Positions 13,501 to 24,950 of a stretch of 64,000 nt of DNA are shown here, one piece after another. Location: positions 190,765-254,764 of the forward strand of contig QANU01033273.1 of assembly GCA_003254905.1 (NCBI GenBank), read 5' to 3'. The first letter of the stretch is position 1; the number at the start of each line of letters is the position of its first letter. The notes below the pieces were generated by a model. That model saw only the letters and a list, made by a program, of their open reading frames with translations, was not told the origin of the DNA and ran no database searches. A program made the position numbers and the translations under genes. This DNA is from Nissolia schottii (Eukaryota > Streptophyta > Magnoliopsida > Fabales > Fabaceae).

Positions 13501-15070
13501 GGTGATACAATGCCAGTTTAGAAATAAGGATCGCGAATAGGCCGACAATAGAAATGCGAATGCCTGTCACTATAGAAGTTTTCATGCTAGATCTCCAAGC
13601 GTCGAGTGCATGGGAGGACCAATGGTCGAAGACGGAGGGGAAGCTGGAAGAAGTGCAAATTAGGGATACTGTGGAAAAATTCATGTTCATTAGCAAATCT
13701 CTACCACTAAAAACAAAGATGGAGGTTGTGTGCTAATGAAGGAGAACATGGACATATTCACCTGGATGGCCATGGATATCCCCTAGATAAATCCTGAGTT
13801 AATGTGCCATAAGATTTCCATCACGCCCAGAACTAAGCTCGTGGCAAAGTGATGACGAAGGATGAGTGTGGCAATAAATCCTCAAACAAGTGCAAAGCCA
13901 ACTGGATGCTGATTTCATTGAAGAAATAATATAACCCTCATGGCTCTCAAATGTAGTGATGGTCCCTAAGCATAATGGAAAGTGGAGAATGTATGTGGAT
14001 TATACTAACATGAACAAAGCTTGTCCCAAGGACACCTACCTCCTCCCAAGCATCGATGGATTGATGGACTCCACGTCTAGTTTTCATTTCTTGTCATTTG
14101 TGGATGCCTATTCTGGTTATAACTAGATCCCAATGCACCCTTATAACACAAAAAAGACAGTGTTCATAACACCCCATGAAAAGTTTTACTATAAGGTAAT
14201 CCTGTTCAATCTCAAGAATGTCAGAGCCACTTACCAGAGATTGATGAACAAGGTGTTCCAGCAGCACATGAGGGACTTTATGGAAATATATGTCAATGAA
14301 ATGCTTCTCAAAACCCCTGTGAAAGAAGCGCTAGTCCAAGACATACAAACAATATTCGAGTGCATACTCATGAACCGCAGACGCTTGAACCCTACAAAGT
14401 GCGTGTTTGCTATCAAAGCAAGAAAGTTCCTCAACTTCCTGCTAACAAACCATGGCATCGAGTCCAACCCAGAAAAATGCAAGGCCATTCTAAATATGAG
14501 AAGCTCGACCAACGTGAAAGAGGTGCAAATTTTGATGGGAAGGATTGCTTCACCAACTCGCTTCTTGGCCAAATCCACATAGAAAGCGCTCCCTTTCTTC
14601 AACTTAACAAAGAAAGGTGCGTCGTTCGAGTGGAACAAAAACTATGAAGAAGCTTTCCAAGAGTTCAAGAGATACTTAGCGGCACCTAATATCCTCACAA
14701 AGTTGACTCTAGGGAAGCCCCTAATCCTCTTTTTTTTGTTGGTCGAGGAGCGGTGGCATTGTGCTAATCAAGGAGGAAGGGTGAGAGCAACAACCAGTCT
14801 ACTTTGGGAGAAAAGCTCTCTAGGGACTCGAGCTTAGTTACCAAAATTTGGAAAAATTGGAGTAAGCATTGCTTATGGCATCCAAGCATCTCAGCTACTA
14901 TTTTGAAGCGCACACCATTACAGTGCGTACTGATCAACCGATTCGGAAAGTCTTGCAAAAACCATATTTTGCAGGAAGGATGTTGGCGTGGGTGGAGGAG
15001 CTATCAAAATTCGACGTCTCATATGAGCGACAAACAGTGACATACACCGAAACGTCGCAATTCTAGCACA
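10551..15070 (+). mobile_element. Ty3/gypsy element fossil: LTR end, gag, RT, RNase H
   Basis: The left side is LTR-like sequence ending in GCAGGTACCCA at 10,848. A leader with TTTGGTGCCATCAGTGGGA lies near 11,252, which is the usual place for a primer-binding region. Similarity to plant Ty3/gypsy gag appears at about 12,030-12,330, a possible protease region at about 13,050-13,220, reverse transcriptase at about 13,900-14,580, and RNase H at about 14,690-15,060. The element stops there, and I see neither integrase nor a right LTR. It is broken, with many breaks scattered through the coding part, so it is an old relic. A small hAT-like element (10,876-11,198) is nested in the leader. Confidence 0.75.
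10876..11198. mobile_element. hAT-like MITE nested in gypsy leader
   Basis: A 323-bp element. The left end reads TATGGCAGTCAAACGAGCCA, and the right end, reverse-complemented, TAGAGTTGTTAAAATGAGCC. The flanks TGAGGAAC and CAAGGAAC match at 6 of 8 bases, consistent with a decayed 8-bp hAT target duplication. The interior is built of repeated GGGTTAAATGGATCGAG-type blocks, like the elements at 16,995 and 26,428. It has no coding capacity. Confidence 0.65.
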
Positions 15071-15972
15071 CATTCAAATAATAATTTATAATACTAAACA
15101 AACCCCAAAAACGTAGTAAAAGGGGCTAACATAAGTCGTCTCTCAAAGAAGTAATTAGAACCAATTAAAGTAAACTTGGGGTTTAAATTAAGTGAATTTG
15201 ATTGGAAGAAATTAATAATTAAATAAAAGCAATATCTTGCATATTGTTTTTCCTGGATTAACGATTAATTAACATTGGTTCCTCAACTAATTACTCATAA
15301 AAGGGATGTTGTTTCACTAGTCAAAGATCTCTAACTAATGCGTAATTTACGTAAAAGATTACCATCGTCAATCTCCTAAGCAACTAATATAGGAATTAAC
15401 ACCTAAGATCTCAGCATCAAAAACCTATATTAATTATGCTCCCAATTGCACATAACTCAGGGCCTGTCTGATATTACGTATGGGGTTTGGATTGTATAAT
15501 GTTTCTCAAAAACAAAGTATTCCTCTAATTAGGAATTGTAACACTAATCATGTACCTTTGCTTGGATGCATATTTCTTTTATGATAACACTATATTTTTG
15601 TTGGTTTTTAAGTGATTGAGATCCTCTTATTATATTCAACATGCAACAGAAAGGAGTGTCGGTCCTATTTTTTAAACTCTGCTTTAATTCTAATAGATGA
15701 TAATTGAAACTACGTAAATTTAACAATAATAAAATTTATGATATATATGTATAACTTAAGTGTATGCCACTTCTTAAATTGCTATCTAGGCATCTATTGG
15801 TTTATTTTCTTGTATATTATCTGTATTTTTCATCCAAGATGAACGCAATAATTCTTTTTCAATTGCAAGTTTACACTGATAACTTCATTGGCATTTACGT
15901 AATTTAGTTTTGAATAACTTAATTGATAGTTCAATTGATATGGTTGCTTGTGTCTCGAAGCTTAGCTTCCTA
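15071..15972. other. AT-rich DNA, nothing recognised
   Basis: No gene, element end or tandem repeat that I can support. Confidence 0.5.
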
Positions 15973-16633
15973 TGTTAGGAAATTATCCCTAATCTATTTT
16001 TTTTACTATATATATAATTATGAATATAATCATAGCAGCTATTTTTATGACTTATAATATGTTGGTCTCACTAATGTTTAATGAAATTAAATAAATGAAT
16101 AAGTCAGACTACTTTATTGGTTTGGGCCCAAAATGGGTAATAGTCTTTCAACTTATTTTTTATTGGCTTTTAAGATTTTATGAGAGCCAATAGCCAATTA
16201 TAAATAGATAATGAGGGTTTTGGTCCCCAACACACCAAAATTGCTTTGCAGTTTCCTTTCCCATCAAAAAAGCTACACTCAAGCCCTAATAAAGATTCAG
16301 AGATTTTAGTCAAGGAAGAACAAGAATTGCATATTCAAATATCAATCATTCTTATGAATTCAAGTATGCTTCTGTACATTTAATATTTATTTTTCTTAAT
16401 GATTTGACGTAGATGCTCTTGGGGTCATAAGATTCAGATTTTATATCAAGTGGTATCAGAGCTGATGGTTTGGATCGGCCTGAGTGAGTATTAGAGCAAT
16501 GGTGGCCATTGGACCCTAGTGTGGGGATCTTGAAGAGCCAGTGTGGTTCTTGTTAATGCCATTGAATACTCAGATAGACTTCCACTAAGGGGGAACTGAA
16601 AACTAATGTGGGTCTCACACTTGAGGGGGAGAT
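15973..16633 (+). mobile_element. Copia-type fragment: LTR-like block, PBS, PPT
   Basis: A possible LTR runs from TGTTAGGAAATTATCCC (15,973) to TTTTATATCA (16,448). Two bases later is TGGTATCAGAGC (16,451-16,462), the classic primer-binding site complementary to initiator methionine tRNA. Only about 160 bp of non-coding DNA separates it from a purine tract TTGAGGGGGAGAT (16,621-16,633), which directly precedes the LTR starting at 16,634. The short internal region is TRIM-like, but the left block does not match the right LTR, so this may be a chimera of two copia families. It is a broken fossil. Confidence 0.55.
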
Positions 16634-16726
16634 TGTTGGGATTCAAGTGTGAATGTTTAAAAAGTCCCACAATGGTTGGTGATGGACTAATTGAGGTGTA
16701 TATAAGGGGGAGGACCCATAGACTCA

Positions 16727-17743
16727 AGGTTGTCAAACTTAAGAGTTTAAGTAAACTCGTGAAGGCTCAACAAACTCGAATCGTAAACTCGACTCGTAAA
16801 CTCATTGCATATGTAAAAAATATATGTTATAAGCAATATAATTAGGAACTAAACATGATTAAATTTTGTATTCATAATTGACATTGAATAATGTTATCTT
16901 TAAAATAAAATAAATGAAAAAAATCATAAAATATACCTTAATGCATGGCACTTAGTTATGCCATGTTTTATTCTGTACATATATTACGTAATAGTAGGGC
17001 TGTCAAAATGGGCCCGGCCTGTTTATCCTGCCCGTTTACCCGGTTAAATGGACGGGTTTTACATGCAAAAAATAGGCTCGCGAAAAATTGAAAAAAAATT
17101 AGACCGGCCCGTTTAAGCCCGGCCGTTTTAGACCCGGCCCGTTTGGCCCGCGGGCTAGCCCGTTTACCTGTTAATTTTTTTTAAATAATTTTTAAATAAA
17201 TTTTTTTTGAATTTTTTGAATTTTTTTGAACTTTTTTTATTTTTTATTTAATTTTTTAATATTTTTTTTAAAAATAAATGGGCTGGCGGGCGGCCCGTTT
17301 AGGCCCGCAGATCGACCATAAACAAGTCGAGCTTGAAAAATATGCATATTTTTGGCCCGGCCCGTTTAGGCCTGCGGGCCTTAACGAGCCGGGCCTTAAC
17401 GGGCGGGCCCGCCCGTTTTGACACCCCTACCTTATAGTTTGATAAAACATAGCTCAATTATGATAAATATGCAAAATCGGCTTAGTAAACTCAATAGATA
17501 TTGTCTAACACACACAAAGTCAACTAAGTATCTAAAAAAGTTACCAAATTTATACATCTTGAGGTAAACTCGTAAACTCGTAGGTAGATTTTAACTCGTA
17601 AAGTCGCTAGTAAAATCGAGAGTTTACTTAAACTAGTACGAGTTTACCAAAAAAGAGTTTACATGAGTGTTAACTCATTTTGTGTAGTGAAATCATAAAC
17701 TCGTAAGAGGTTTATGAGTTAACTCGAGAGTTTAATAACCATG
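16727..17743. mobile_element. Mutator-like non-autonomous element, 10-bp TSD
   Basis: The flanks are CATAGACTCA at 16,717-16,726 and 17,744-17,753, a perfect 10-bp (or 9-bp ATAGACTCA) target duplication typical of Mutator-like elements. The ends are inverted: AGGTTGTCAAACTTAAGAGT at the left, and CATGGTTATTAAACTCTCGA when the right end is reverse-complemented. Both subterminal regions are dense in AAACTCGTAAACTCG-like motifs. Length is about 1017 bp, of which 435 bp is a nested hAT element. No transposase is visible. Confidence 0.75.
16995..17429. mobile_element. hAT-like non-autonomous element, GC-rich ends
   Basis: A 435-bp element. The left end is TAGGGCTGTCAAAATGGGCC. The right end, reverse-complemented, is TAGGGGTGTCAAAACGGGCG, giving a nearly perfect inverted repeat of about 20 bp. 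The flanks CGTAATAG and CCTTATAG match at 6 of 8. Subterminal CCCGGCCCGTTTAGGCC blocks enclose an AT-rich core. It is nested in the Mutator-like element and so is younger than it. Confidence 0.8.
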
Positions 17744-17860
17744 CATAGACTCATTGCCTTAAGGTTTTAGGTTAACAAGTGGCATGTGTCCTGCTTGTGA
17801 GATTTCTCGCTTAGTCCGTCGGTGTTGATCTCCCCAGTTTTGTGCTCCCATTTCCCAACA

Positions 17861-18540
17861 TCCTACTCCTTTTAAATTTGAATACTAAGCTAAGGATGAA
17901 GTCAAAACTTGTGGTGTAGAGTGTAGTGTCTGTGGCATTTGAAATTTGGGCCAATACTTTCATGGATAACTCTAGCTTCAACTAGTTAGTTTTCTTTCCA
18001 AGTTAAGGCTATAGTAAATAATACTTTAGTGGAAGATGTTAGAAAAATTAATAGCCTTCAATGTGTATACTTCATATGATTCAAATCAGTCGGATAACAA
18101 GGTTTACCACCAAGTTGAAAAGTTTGCTTATTTCTAGAACTTGCTAATGATTCAAATACTTGGGTTATCACTTCTTAAAATAAGTTGTTTCTTTTGCTTT
18201 TATTTTAGACTTTTCTTTTCCTTCATTATGCATTGAACTCTTGTTGCTAACAACTAGGTTATTTTTTGTTTTATTACATAATCGTGATGGATTTGTCATG
18301 GGGAGGGAACTGGAGTTTTGCTTTTAGAAGAATTAGAGCATGCTAAGGTAATCCTATTCGAAATATGAATAATTACACGTGTTGCATATATCTTGGTAGT
18401 TTCTTGATAATTGAATGTGGCATTCTTAAATGTGTGGTTACTGTTTTGAAGCATTTGCATGATGTTTAATAGCTTAATTAATTATGTGAAAAAACTTGAA
18501 ATGACAAAAAATGTAGGTGGATGTGTACTTCAAATTGTTT
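17861..18540. other. Intergenic DNA, nothing recognised
   Basis: No supported gene or element end. Confidence 0.5.
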
Positions 18541-18840
18541 AGGTCTAAGGCAACTTATTAGTTGGTGCCTAGTCTAAGGCAACGCTATTTAAATGTGGCC
18601 AAAGGGCCCTTATTACATCTAAGGCAACACTTATTAAATGTTGCCAAAAAAACATTTTGCAGCAGTTTTAAACCTCAAACTCGTCGCTAATCAAATAATA
18701 GCGGCGGTTATTCAAACGGTCAGTAAAAATCACCGCTAAATGGTTTAAAGACAGCTATATAAAAACCTCTACTAAACATATTAGCTGCGGTTTGAAACCG
18801 CCACAAAATGCAAATCAGATCTGTCACTTTTCTTGTAGTA
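18541..18840. mobile_element. CACTA-type element end (right terminus)
   Basis: It ends in CACTTTTCTTGTAGTA at 18,840, matching the TTTTCTTGTAGTG right terminus of plant CACTA elements except for the last base. The preceding 230 bp carry GC-richer subterminal motifs (GGCAACACTTATTAAATG, AGCGGCGGTTA, GCTGCGGTTTGAAACCGCC). I could not place the partner CACTACAAGAAAA end nearby, so the element is truncated. Confidence 0.6.
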
Positions 18841-21800
18841 ATTAGACAACTAATAATAATATATTTCAATTTGATAACTAAATTTCCAACTTTGTGGTCT
18901 CAATTTGTTGTGCATGTCGAAGTGTAGATTACGTCGGGTGTCAAGATTACATATTTTATAAGATATAATAAACTATTAAACAAGTAGGTAATATAATTAG
19001 GCACACATATTCTTTATCCTAACCTTAACCTAATCTTGACATGGCGCTTACGATTCACAAACTCATTATCACAAAGATTGCGGTGGCAATTTTGTGGCAG
19101 TATAATTAATATGCCAAATTGCTATTTAGCCAATCAGTTCTGATTCACAGACTCACAATTCCTTAATTATGTTAGCAAGGAAAAGACACCTTGCAAAAAA
19201 AAAAGTTTCCCTTCTTTTTTCAGAAGAAAATATCAATTTAGAGTAAAAGAACTTGAATTGTGTATTATTTACTTGGCACAATTGTAGAAAATAAAACACG
19301 GGTTATATCGTCAAGAAGTTAATTCTGTGAAACAAATCTAAATTATATATTTTAATGTGTATGATCTTTATTTTGTATGTATTACAATTTTTCGTAAGGC
19401 GTGAACTTGAAGCCAATATGATAATTATTATCTAAAAATAAATGCTGGATGAAGAAATGAACACGATGTCACGGGCTATATTTGGACGGTGACATTCAGT
19501 TTGATTTCGTAAACTCGTGTGTATATATATATATAGATATATATATGCTGATGTGCACATCACATCAGAATAGTATTCCAAACAATTCAAAGCGTGAATT
19601 TCAAGAACTTGTGGATTATGAAATTTGTTTGTACACGCAATATTAGAAGCCTAATCCAACATGCCCAATTGTAAGCAACAATCTGAACTTGTTTGTAACC
19701 ATGACAAGGAGATAAACACAAAGGAGATTAAAAGCAATTCCCAGCATCCCTTACCATAAACCCATGGTAAGCATAATAAGTTCTCCAAATTTGAACAATT
19801 TTTTCCCTTCTAATTTTGATAGAATAAAGGAAATTAATTACACTAATCGAGTTGTGAAGGGAATCCCATTAAAGTCGTGGTCGCTTTTCGAATGTTTCCT
19901 TGTTAAAGGAGGAACTTTGAATGTAACCCGTTTTAATTAGTAAGTAGTAAGTAGAAGAGGTTAATTGATTAAAAAATTTGTATAAAAGACATATATATCC
20001 CCACTTAAAAAGACAAACATAACCTTAACTAAATTCATCTCCTTCCCCTCCCCATTTGCCAAATTTTACGACTCTACCGACACTGTCAACCCCTCCTCCT
20101 CTATTCGCCGCCTCCTTCCCAATCACTTCCACCACACAAACATCTCTGCACGACTCTCACCTCCTATCATGACCTTCAAGGTAATTACATAGTGAAAACT
20201 CATTTATTTTTAAATTTAAAAAGGGAATTAAATGATATTGAAAACTTGTTGCCCATACCTTAGACCATACCAAATTCTGTGAGTGCTTTTTCCACGTTAA
20301 AAAATGTTTTTCATTTCTAACCATGGGATGAGATTTTTCTTTATGTTGATGGTTTAGACATGAAGTTTATTGTAGGCCAACAAAGTATACATTCAAAGTT
20401 CTACTTTTAGTGGAACATTTGAAACATTACCTAAAGTTGCAGTCTTTTGTTTTGGTTTGAAAAGATGCAGAGTTTTTATCTTCTACAGCTTATAAGCCAA
20501 GCAGCCAGCATGCTTGAGGGTTTATTTGGATCAGATTAATTTGACTTTGTTTTGGAATATAAAATCGAGATTCTAGGGGAATGGAATTCTAAATTCTAAT
20601 TCAAAGTTCTAGATGTCAATCATTTAATAGCTCACAAGGCGTGCATACTTGGATGTTTTTTTTATTCAACACTTTTTTCTGGTGGCAAATTGCCAATAAC
20701 AATGCCACGTGTACGATTTCGTGAAGATATCTAATAATTAAATCTACGCGCCTAGAAAAATATCTCAGAAAAGGAAAAGTGCGTCATCCTCACTTCCTCA
20801 AATCTTATCCTCATCGGCACGATGCGAGCTGGGTGATTTTGGTGAGAGGGACCAAAATTCAAGAGTTAAATTTATAATATTTTTTTTTGTTGCCTTAATA
20901 TTTTATAGATAAGATTAATTTAGTTATAATAATTTGACATATTAATGATTTGACAAAAACATTGATATTAAAATCAACTGCATATGACTATGTTAATGTC
21001 AAAACCTAAATTATTAGGACTAAATTGATGTAATATTTTTTGAATTTATATTAGAAGTAAATTATCTATTCTAATTGATAGTGTTGTGCAAGTATTCAAA
21101 GCAGTAGATTTATGACACAATAAAAATAACATTAGATACTTGACAATCCTTTGGGCACCATTGTCATTTTAACAAACATGATTCTCAGACCAATTTGGTC
21201 CGAAACGTTAGTTGATCCATTGAAGTGGTGGCCTTACATTAAAAAGAAAAAAACATTGATTTTTATTTTTTTTAAATTTCAATCATATGGCAAGTATATA
21301 ATTTCATAATTCTAATTCGTAGAAACTATTTGTTCCACCATTGCATATTATATGGCCACAAATTTTGGAAGTGGAGGGTGGTTGCATTATTATTCCTTTG
21401 ATGTTATCCCACGGAGCCACCCAGCAAATCAACGGTGAATGGGCCAAGGGCGGCTCCCTTTTATCTCTTCTTAATTTATTCTCCCAACTAGCCCGCTTTC
21501 ACTCCACCTCCTATTTATTGTGTCATTTATTTCAACAAAAGACATTTTCCGATGTTTTTGGTACCCTTTGCTGGAGTGGAGAGAAATAATGGAGAATAAA
21601 AAAGATAGAATAAAGAGAAAGGTCTACTTTTCATTTTTATTATTTTTTTACCAAAGATAAATAGTGTGTATTTATTTATCAATAAAAAAAATACAAAGCG
21701 GTCTTTATGGCCAAAGCAAAAAATAAATAAAGGGAGGGGTTCCCAAATATGTCAAAGTCACTAATCTTATAAAGATGATAAAGAAATAATAGAGGTCTAA

Positions 21801-21985
21801 AATATAAAAATATTAAAAAAAAAAGTGTTAGACAGAGAAAAAACTAAACGGTGGATGTCGCGCAGCTCAAGGGGAACCTTCAAAGGCAACGGTAATTGAG
21901 TTGTCGCTAATGTATTAGCGGCTTATCCATCGCTCCCATCACAAGGGCATTTTATGTGTTGTGTTATAATGTGCGATAGAGATCT
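18841..21985. other. AT-rich intergenic DNA
   Basis: No gene that I can support. At 20,030-20,175 there is a pyrimidine-rich, 5'-leader-like stretch ending in a short ATGACCTTCAAG, with no continuing frame. A GC-richer block at 21,850-21,960 (GTTGTCGCTAATGTATTAGC) resembles CACTA subterminal DNA but lacks a terminus. Confidence 0.5.
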
Positions 21986-24950
21986 GCTACATGTACACTT
22001 CAAATTGATACACCATACATATATCTGTATTAATATATGGCGGACCCCACATAATAACTTCTAACTCCACTCACACTTACACTCTCACTCTCACTCACTC
22101 GCGCGTCAAATACACGCGTAACCTTCCTGCTTTCACTTTCTTGTCTCGAAAATAAGGATTGAAAACACAAACTGTTTTGTTTTCTCACTTCAATCTCATC
22201 ACTCTCTTCGTTCTCTCTTCACTCTCATCATCTCTCATCGCTCTCTTCATTCCCGTCTCTCTTTTGCAAACTCATCGTGCTCTTTGCACAAATATGTATC
22301 AAGCACAATCAAATATCACACAAGAAAACAAACACTGGTGAGTACATCGAAACTGAGTTCACTGTTTAGGGGTTTGTTCGTCGATTTGCTTTCCATCTAA
22401 CTTTATAATTTGGTGGTGTATTTACGAGTGTATGGGTTTAGGGTGTACACAAAGCATTGTGTAAAGATTGTGAACTAATTTATATTTGAGTAAAATCACA
22501 GTGTTGTACACAAATACATAATGTTTGTGCACTCAATCATATAAAGTTTGTGCACTATGTCATATAAAGTTTGTGCACTCCAATTAGATATCATATTATG
22601 CAATATTACTTTACTATATATTAAGTAATATGCATACATGTAAAGTTTATGCATTAGAATGTATAAAAGTGCGTCTACACATGTATGTGAACTGATTGTT
22701 ATAAAGTTTGTCCATTAAAAATGTATAAAGATTGTGAACTAATTTATATTTTAGTAAAATCACAGTGTTGTACACAAGTACGTAATGTTTGTGCATTATG
22801 TCATATAAAGTTTGTGCACTCCAATTAGATATCATATTCTGCAATATTACTTTACTATACATTAAGTAATATGCATATATGTAAAGTTTATGCATTAGAA
22901 TGTATAAAAGTGTGTCTACACATGTATGTGTTAAATTCATGATGTTAATTGTTCATTGCTGTAGAAATGGCTCCTCCACGATCACTCAAAGGGGCAGCTA
23001 TTGCTAAGAACGCTAGCGAAAATGCTTCACACAGTCCAGCACAGGTGCAAAGTTTGTGCACAATGTCATATAAAGTTTTTGTGTGTGTGACTATAATGTT
23101 TGTGCACTTGAATTTTATATTGTAATGTATGTCACTAACCCGCTCTCTTGCCTAAACAAGGTCCTGTACTTCCACAAGGACAAGTTTGGCCCGTTCGACC
23201 TACTCAATGATATTATGGAGGGAAAAGTGATTCAACTGAGAATGAAAAAGGTAGAAGAGAATCAGGGTGAAGCGACGTGCCCACCTGATGAAATTATGGA
23301 CAAAGCACACATTGAAGTTGATGTAACTTCAGATAATGCTGAGATGAATCTCATGGACCAAAAAGAAAGATTCAATTGAATCTCCTTCCTAACTTGGTCA
23401 ATGAGCAAGTTTCTACTGCTCAATTAACATCACAGTTTTGAAAGATGATCAAAGATATGTTGTTGATGTCAATGCTATCAACGCATAACTGTTTGCAGGA
23501 AAAGCTCATTCGGATGCCAAATGATCTTGCAAGGGTAGTCCTGGCTGAGGAGTCATCTGACTCAGATGTCGAAGAGGTGTCGGGGCCAGACGAAGCTACC
23601 GCCCCAGCAGCGATAAAGGGGAAGTCTTCAATTGAGTCCGTACACGGGCGTTAGCACAGTATAGGTCATTCGGGAAGGGGGAAACAGGGAAAAAGATTCG
23701 GAAGCATTACGAGGGTGGGGGGATTTTTGTCCCTAATTTTTTTTTAAAGAATGCTACTGTGTATATATTCTGTCCATAAATACTAATCAACCCAATTGAT
23801 TTTAAATGTTCTAAAAGTTATATCTTTTGTTAAATCAATCACGTGTTCATTTCATTAAATGATCTAAGATCTAAGTTCATTTCAATAAAGGTTTATAGGT
23901 TTAATTGTTCACCAATATACCTCTAAGTGTTGAGATTGTGAATAAAGTTTGTGCACCTTATGGGTAAAAGTTTGTGCATGACATCCTATAAATATTGTGA
24001 ACTTATTTATGTTTGAGTAAAATCATTGTTGTACACAAGTACATAATGTTTGTGCACTCAGTCATATAAAGTTTGTGCACATAGTCATATAAAGTTTGTG
24101 CACTCCAATCAAATATCATATTCTGTAAAAATAATTAACTATGCATATATGTAAATTTTATGCATTAGAATGTATAAAAGTGTGTGTACACATGTATGTG
24201 AACTAATTGTTATAAAGTTTATCGATTAAAAATGTATAAAGATTGTGAACTAATTTATGTTTGAGTAAAATCACAGTGTTGTACACAATTACATAATGTT
24301 TATGCACTCAGTCATATAAAGTTTGTGCACATAATCATATAAAGTTTGTGTACTCCAATCCGATATCATATTCTGCAATATTACTTACTATACATTAAGT
24401 AATATGCATATATGTAAAGTTTATGCATTAGAATGTATAAAAGTGTGTCTACACATGTATGTGAACTAATTATTATAAAGTTTGTCCATTATAAATGTAT
24501 AAAAATTGTGAACTAATTTATGCTTAAGTAAAATCATAGTGTTGTACATAAGCACATAATGTTTGTGCACTCAAACATATAAAGCTTGTGCACTATGCCA
24601 TATAAAGTTTGTGCACTCCAATCAGATATCATATTCTGCAATATTACTTTACACTTCATAACAACCCACTCCATAAACAACACAAAAAAGATTCATTTTA
24701 AAAATGCTTTTGTATGCAGATTCTGTAACTCAGAATAAATTGTTTGAAAGGTTCGTGTGTGATCTAGTTGAGAAAATCACGTCGGATTGCGTTTTCGTTT
24801 GTGATATGGTTGAGAAAATCGCGTGGGGGAGTCGCGTGATATTGTAAATGAGGAAAGTCTACTGTAGCCCTATAATTGTCATTAACTGCGTATAATTTGG
24901 AGGTGTATGTATGGGTGTATGAGTTTAGAGTGTACACAAAGCATTTTCGT
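21985..24950 (+). mobile_element. Composite tandem-repeat element with exon-like blocks
   Basis: About 3 kb with three parts. First is a pyrimidine-rich leader (22,060-22,260). Second are two arrays of roughly 250-265 bp units, with starts near 22,463, 22,727, 23,990, 24,238 and 24,501; each unit begins AAAGATTGTGAAC or close to it and contains several ATATAAAGTTTGTGCACT submotifs. Third are gene-like blocks between the arrays. A 54-bp direct repeat (ATAATTTGG...GTGTACACAAAGCATT) lies at 22,403-22,457 and again at 24,892-24,945, bracketing most of it. I find no transposase and no clear terminal inverted repeats, so the family is unknown. The submotif is shared with the palindromic array at 8 kb. 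Confidence 0.6.
22967..23654 (+). pseudogene. Unrecognised small multi-exon gene-like block
   Basis: I do not recognise a family. Three blocks look coding. The first runs from ATGGCTCCTCCACGATCACT (22,967) to a CACAG/GTGCAA donor-like site near 23,048 and encodes MAPPRSLKGAAIAKNAS and more. The second follows CTAAACAAG near 23,161 and encodes VLYFHKDKFGPFDLLNDIME, a charged segment, and a stop at 23,379. The third follows TTTGCAG near 23,499 and encodes EKLIRMPNDLARVVLAEESS, an acidic Ser/Asp/Glu tail, and a stop at 23,654. The first intervening sequence contains the same AAAGTTTGTGCAC motif as the flanking arrays. It may be a captured host fragment or the remains of a transposon protein. Confidence 0.35.

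Larger units (their letters stand above)
16634..17860 (+). mobile_element. Copia/TRIM-type LTR, split by a nested element
   Basis: The LTR starts TGTTGGGATTCAAGTG directly after the purine tract and ends TTTCCCAACA, so the ends pair as TGTTGGG and CCCAACA. Subtracting the nested element and its duplicated target leaves about 200 bp. Within it, TATATAAGGGGG near 16,699 looks like the LTR TATA region. The insert at 16,727-17,743 cuts the LTR between ATAGACTCA and its repeat. There is no coding sequence. Confidence 0.7.
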
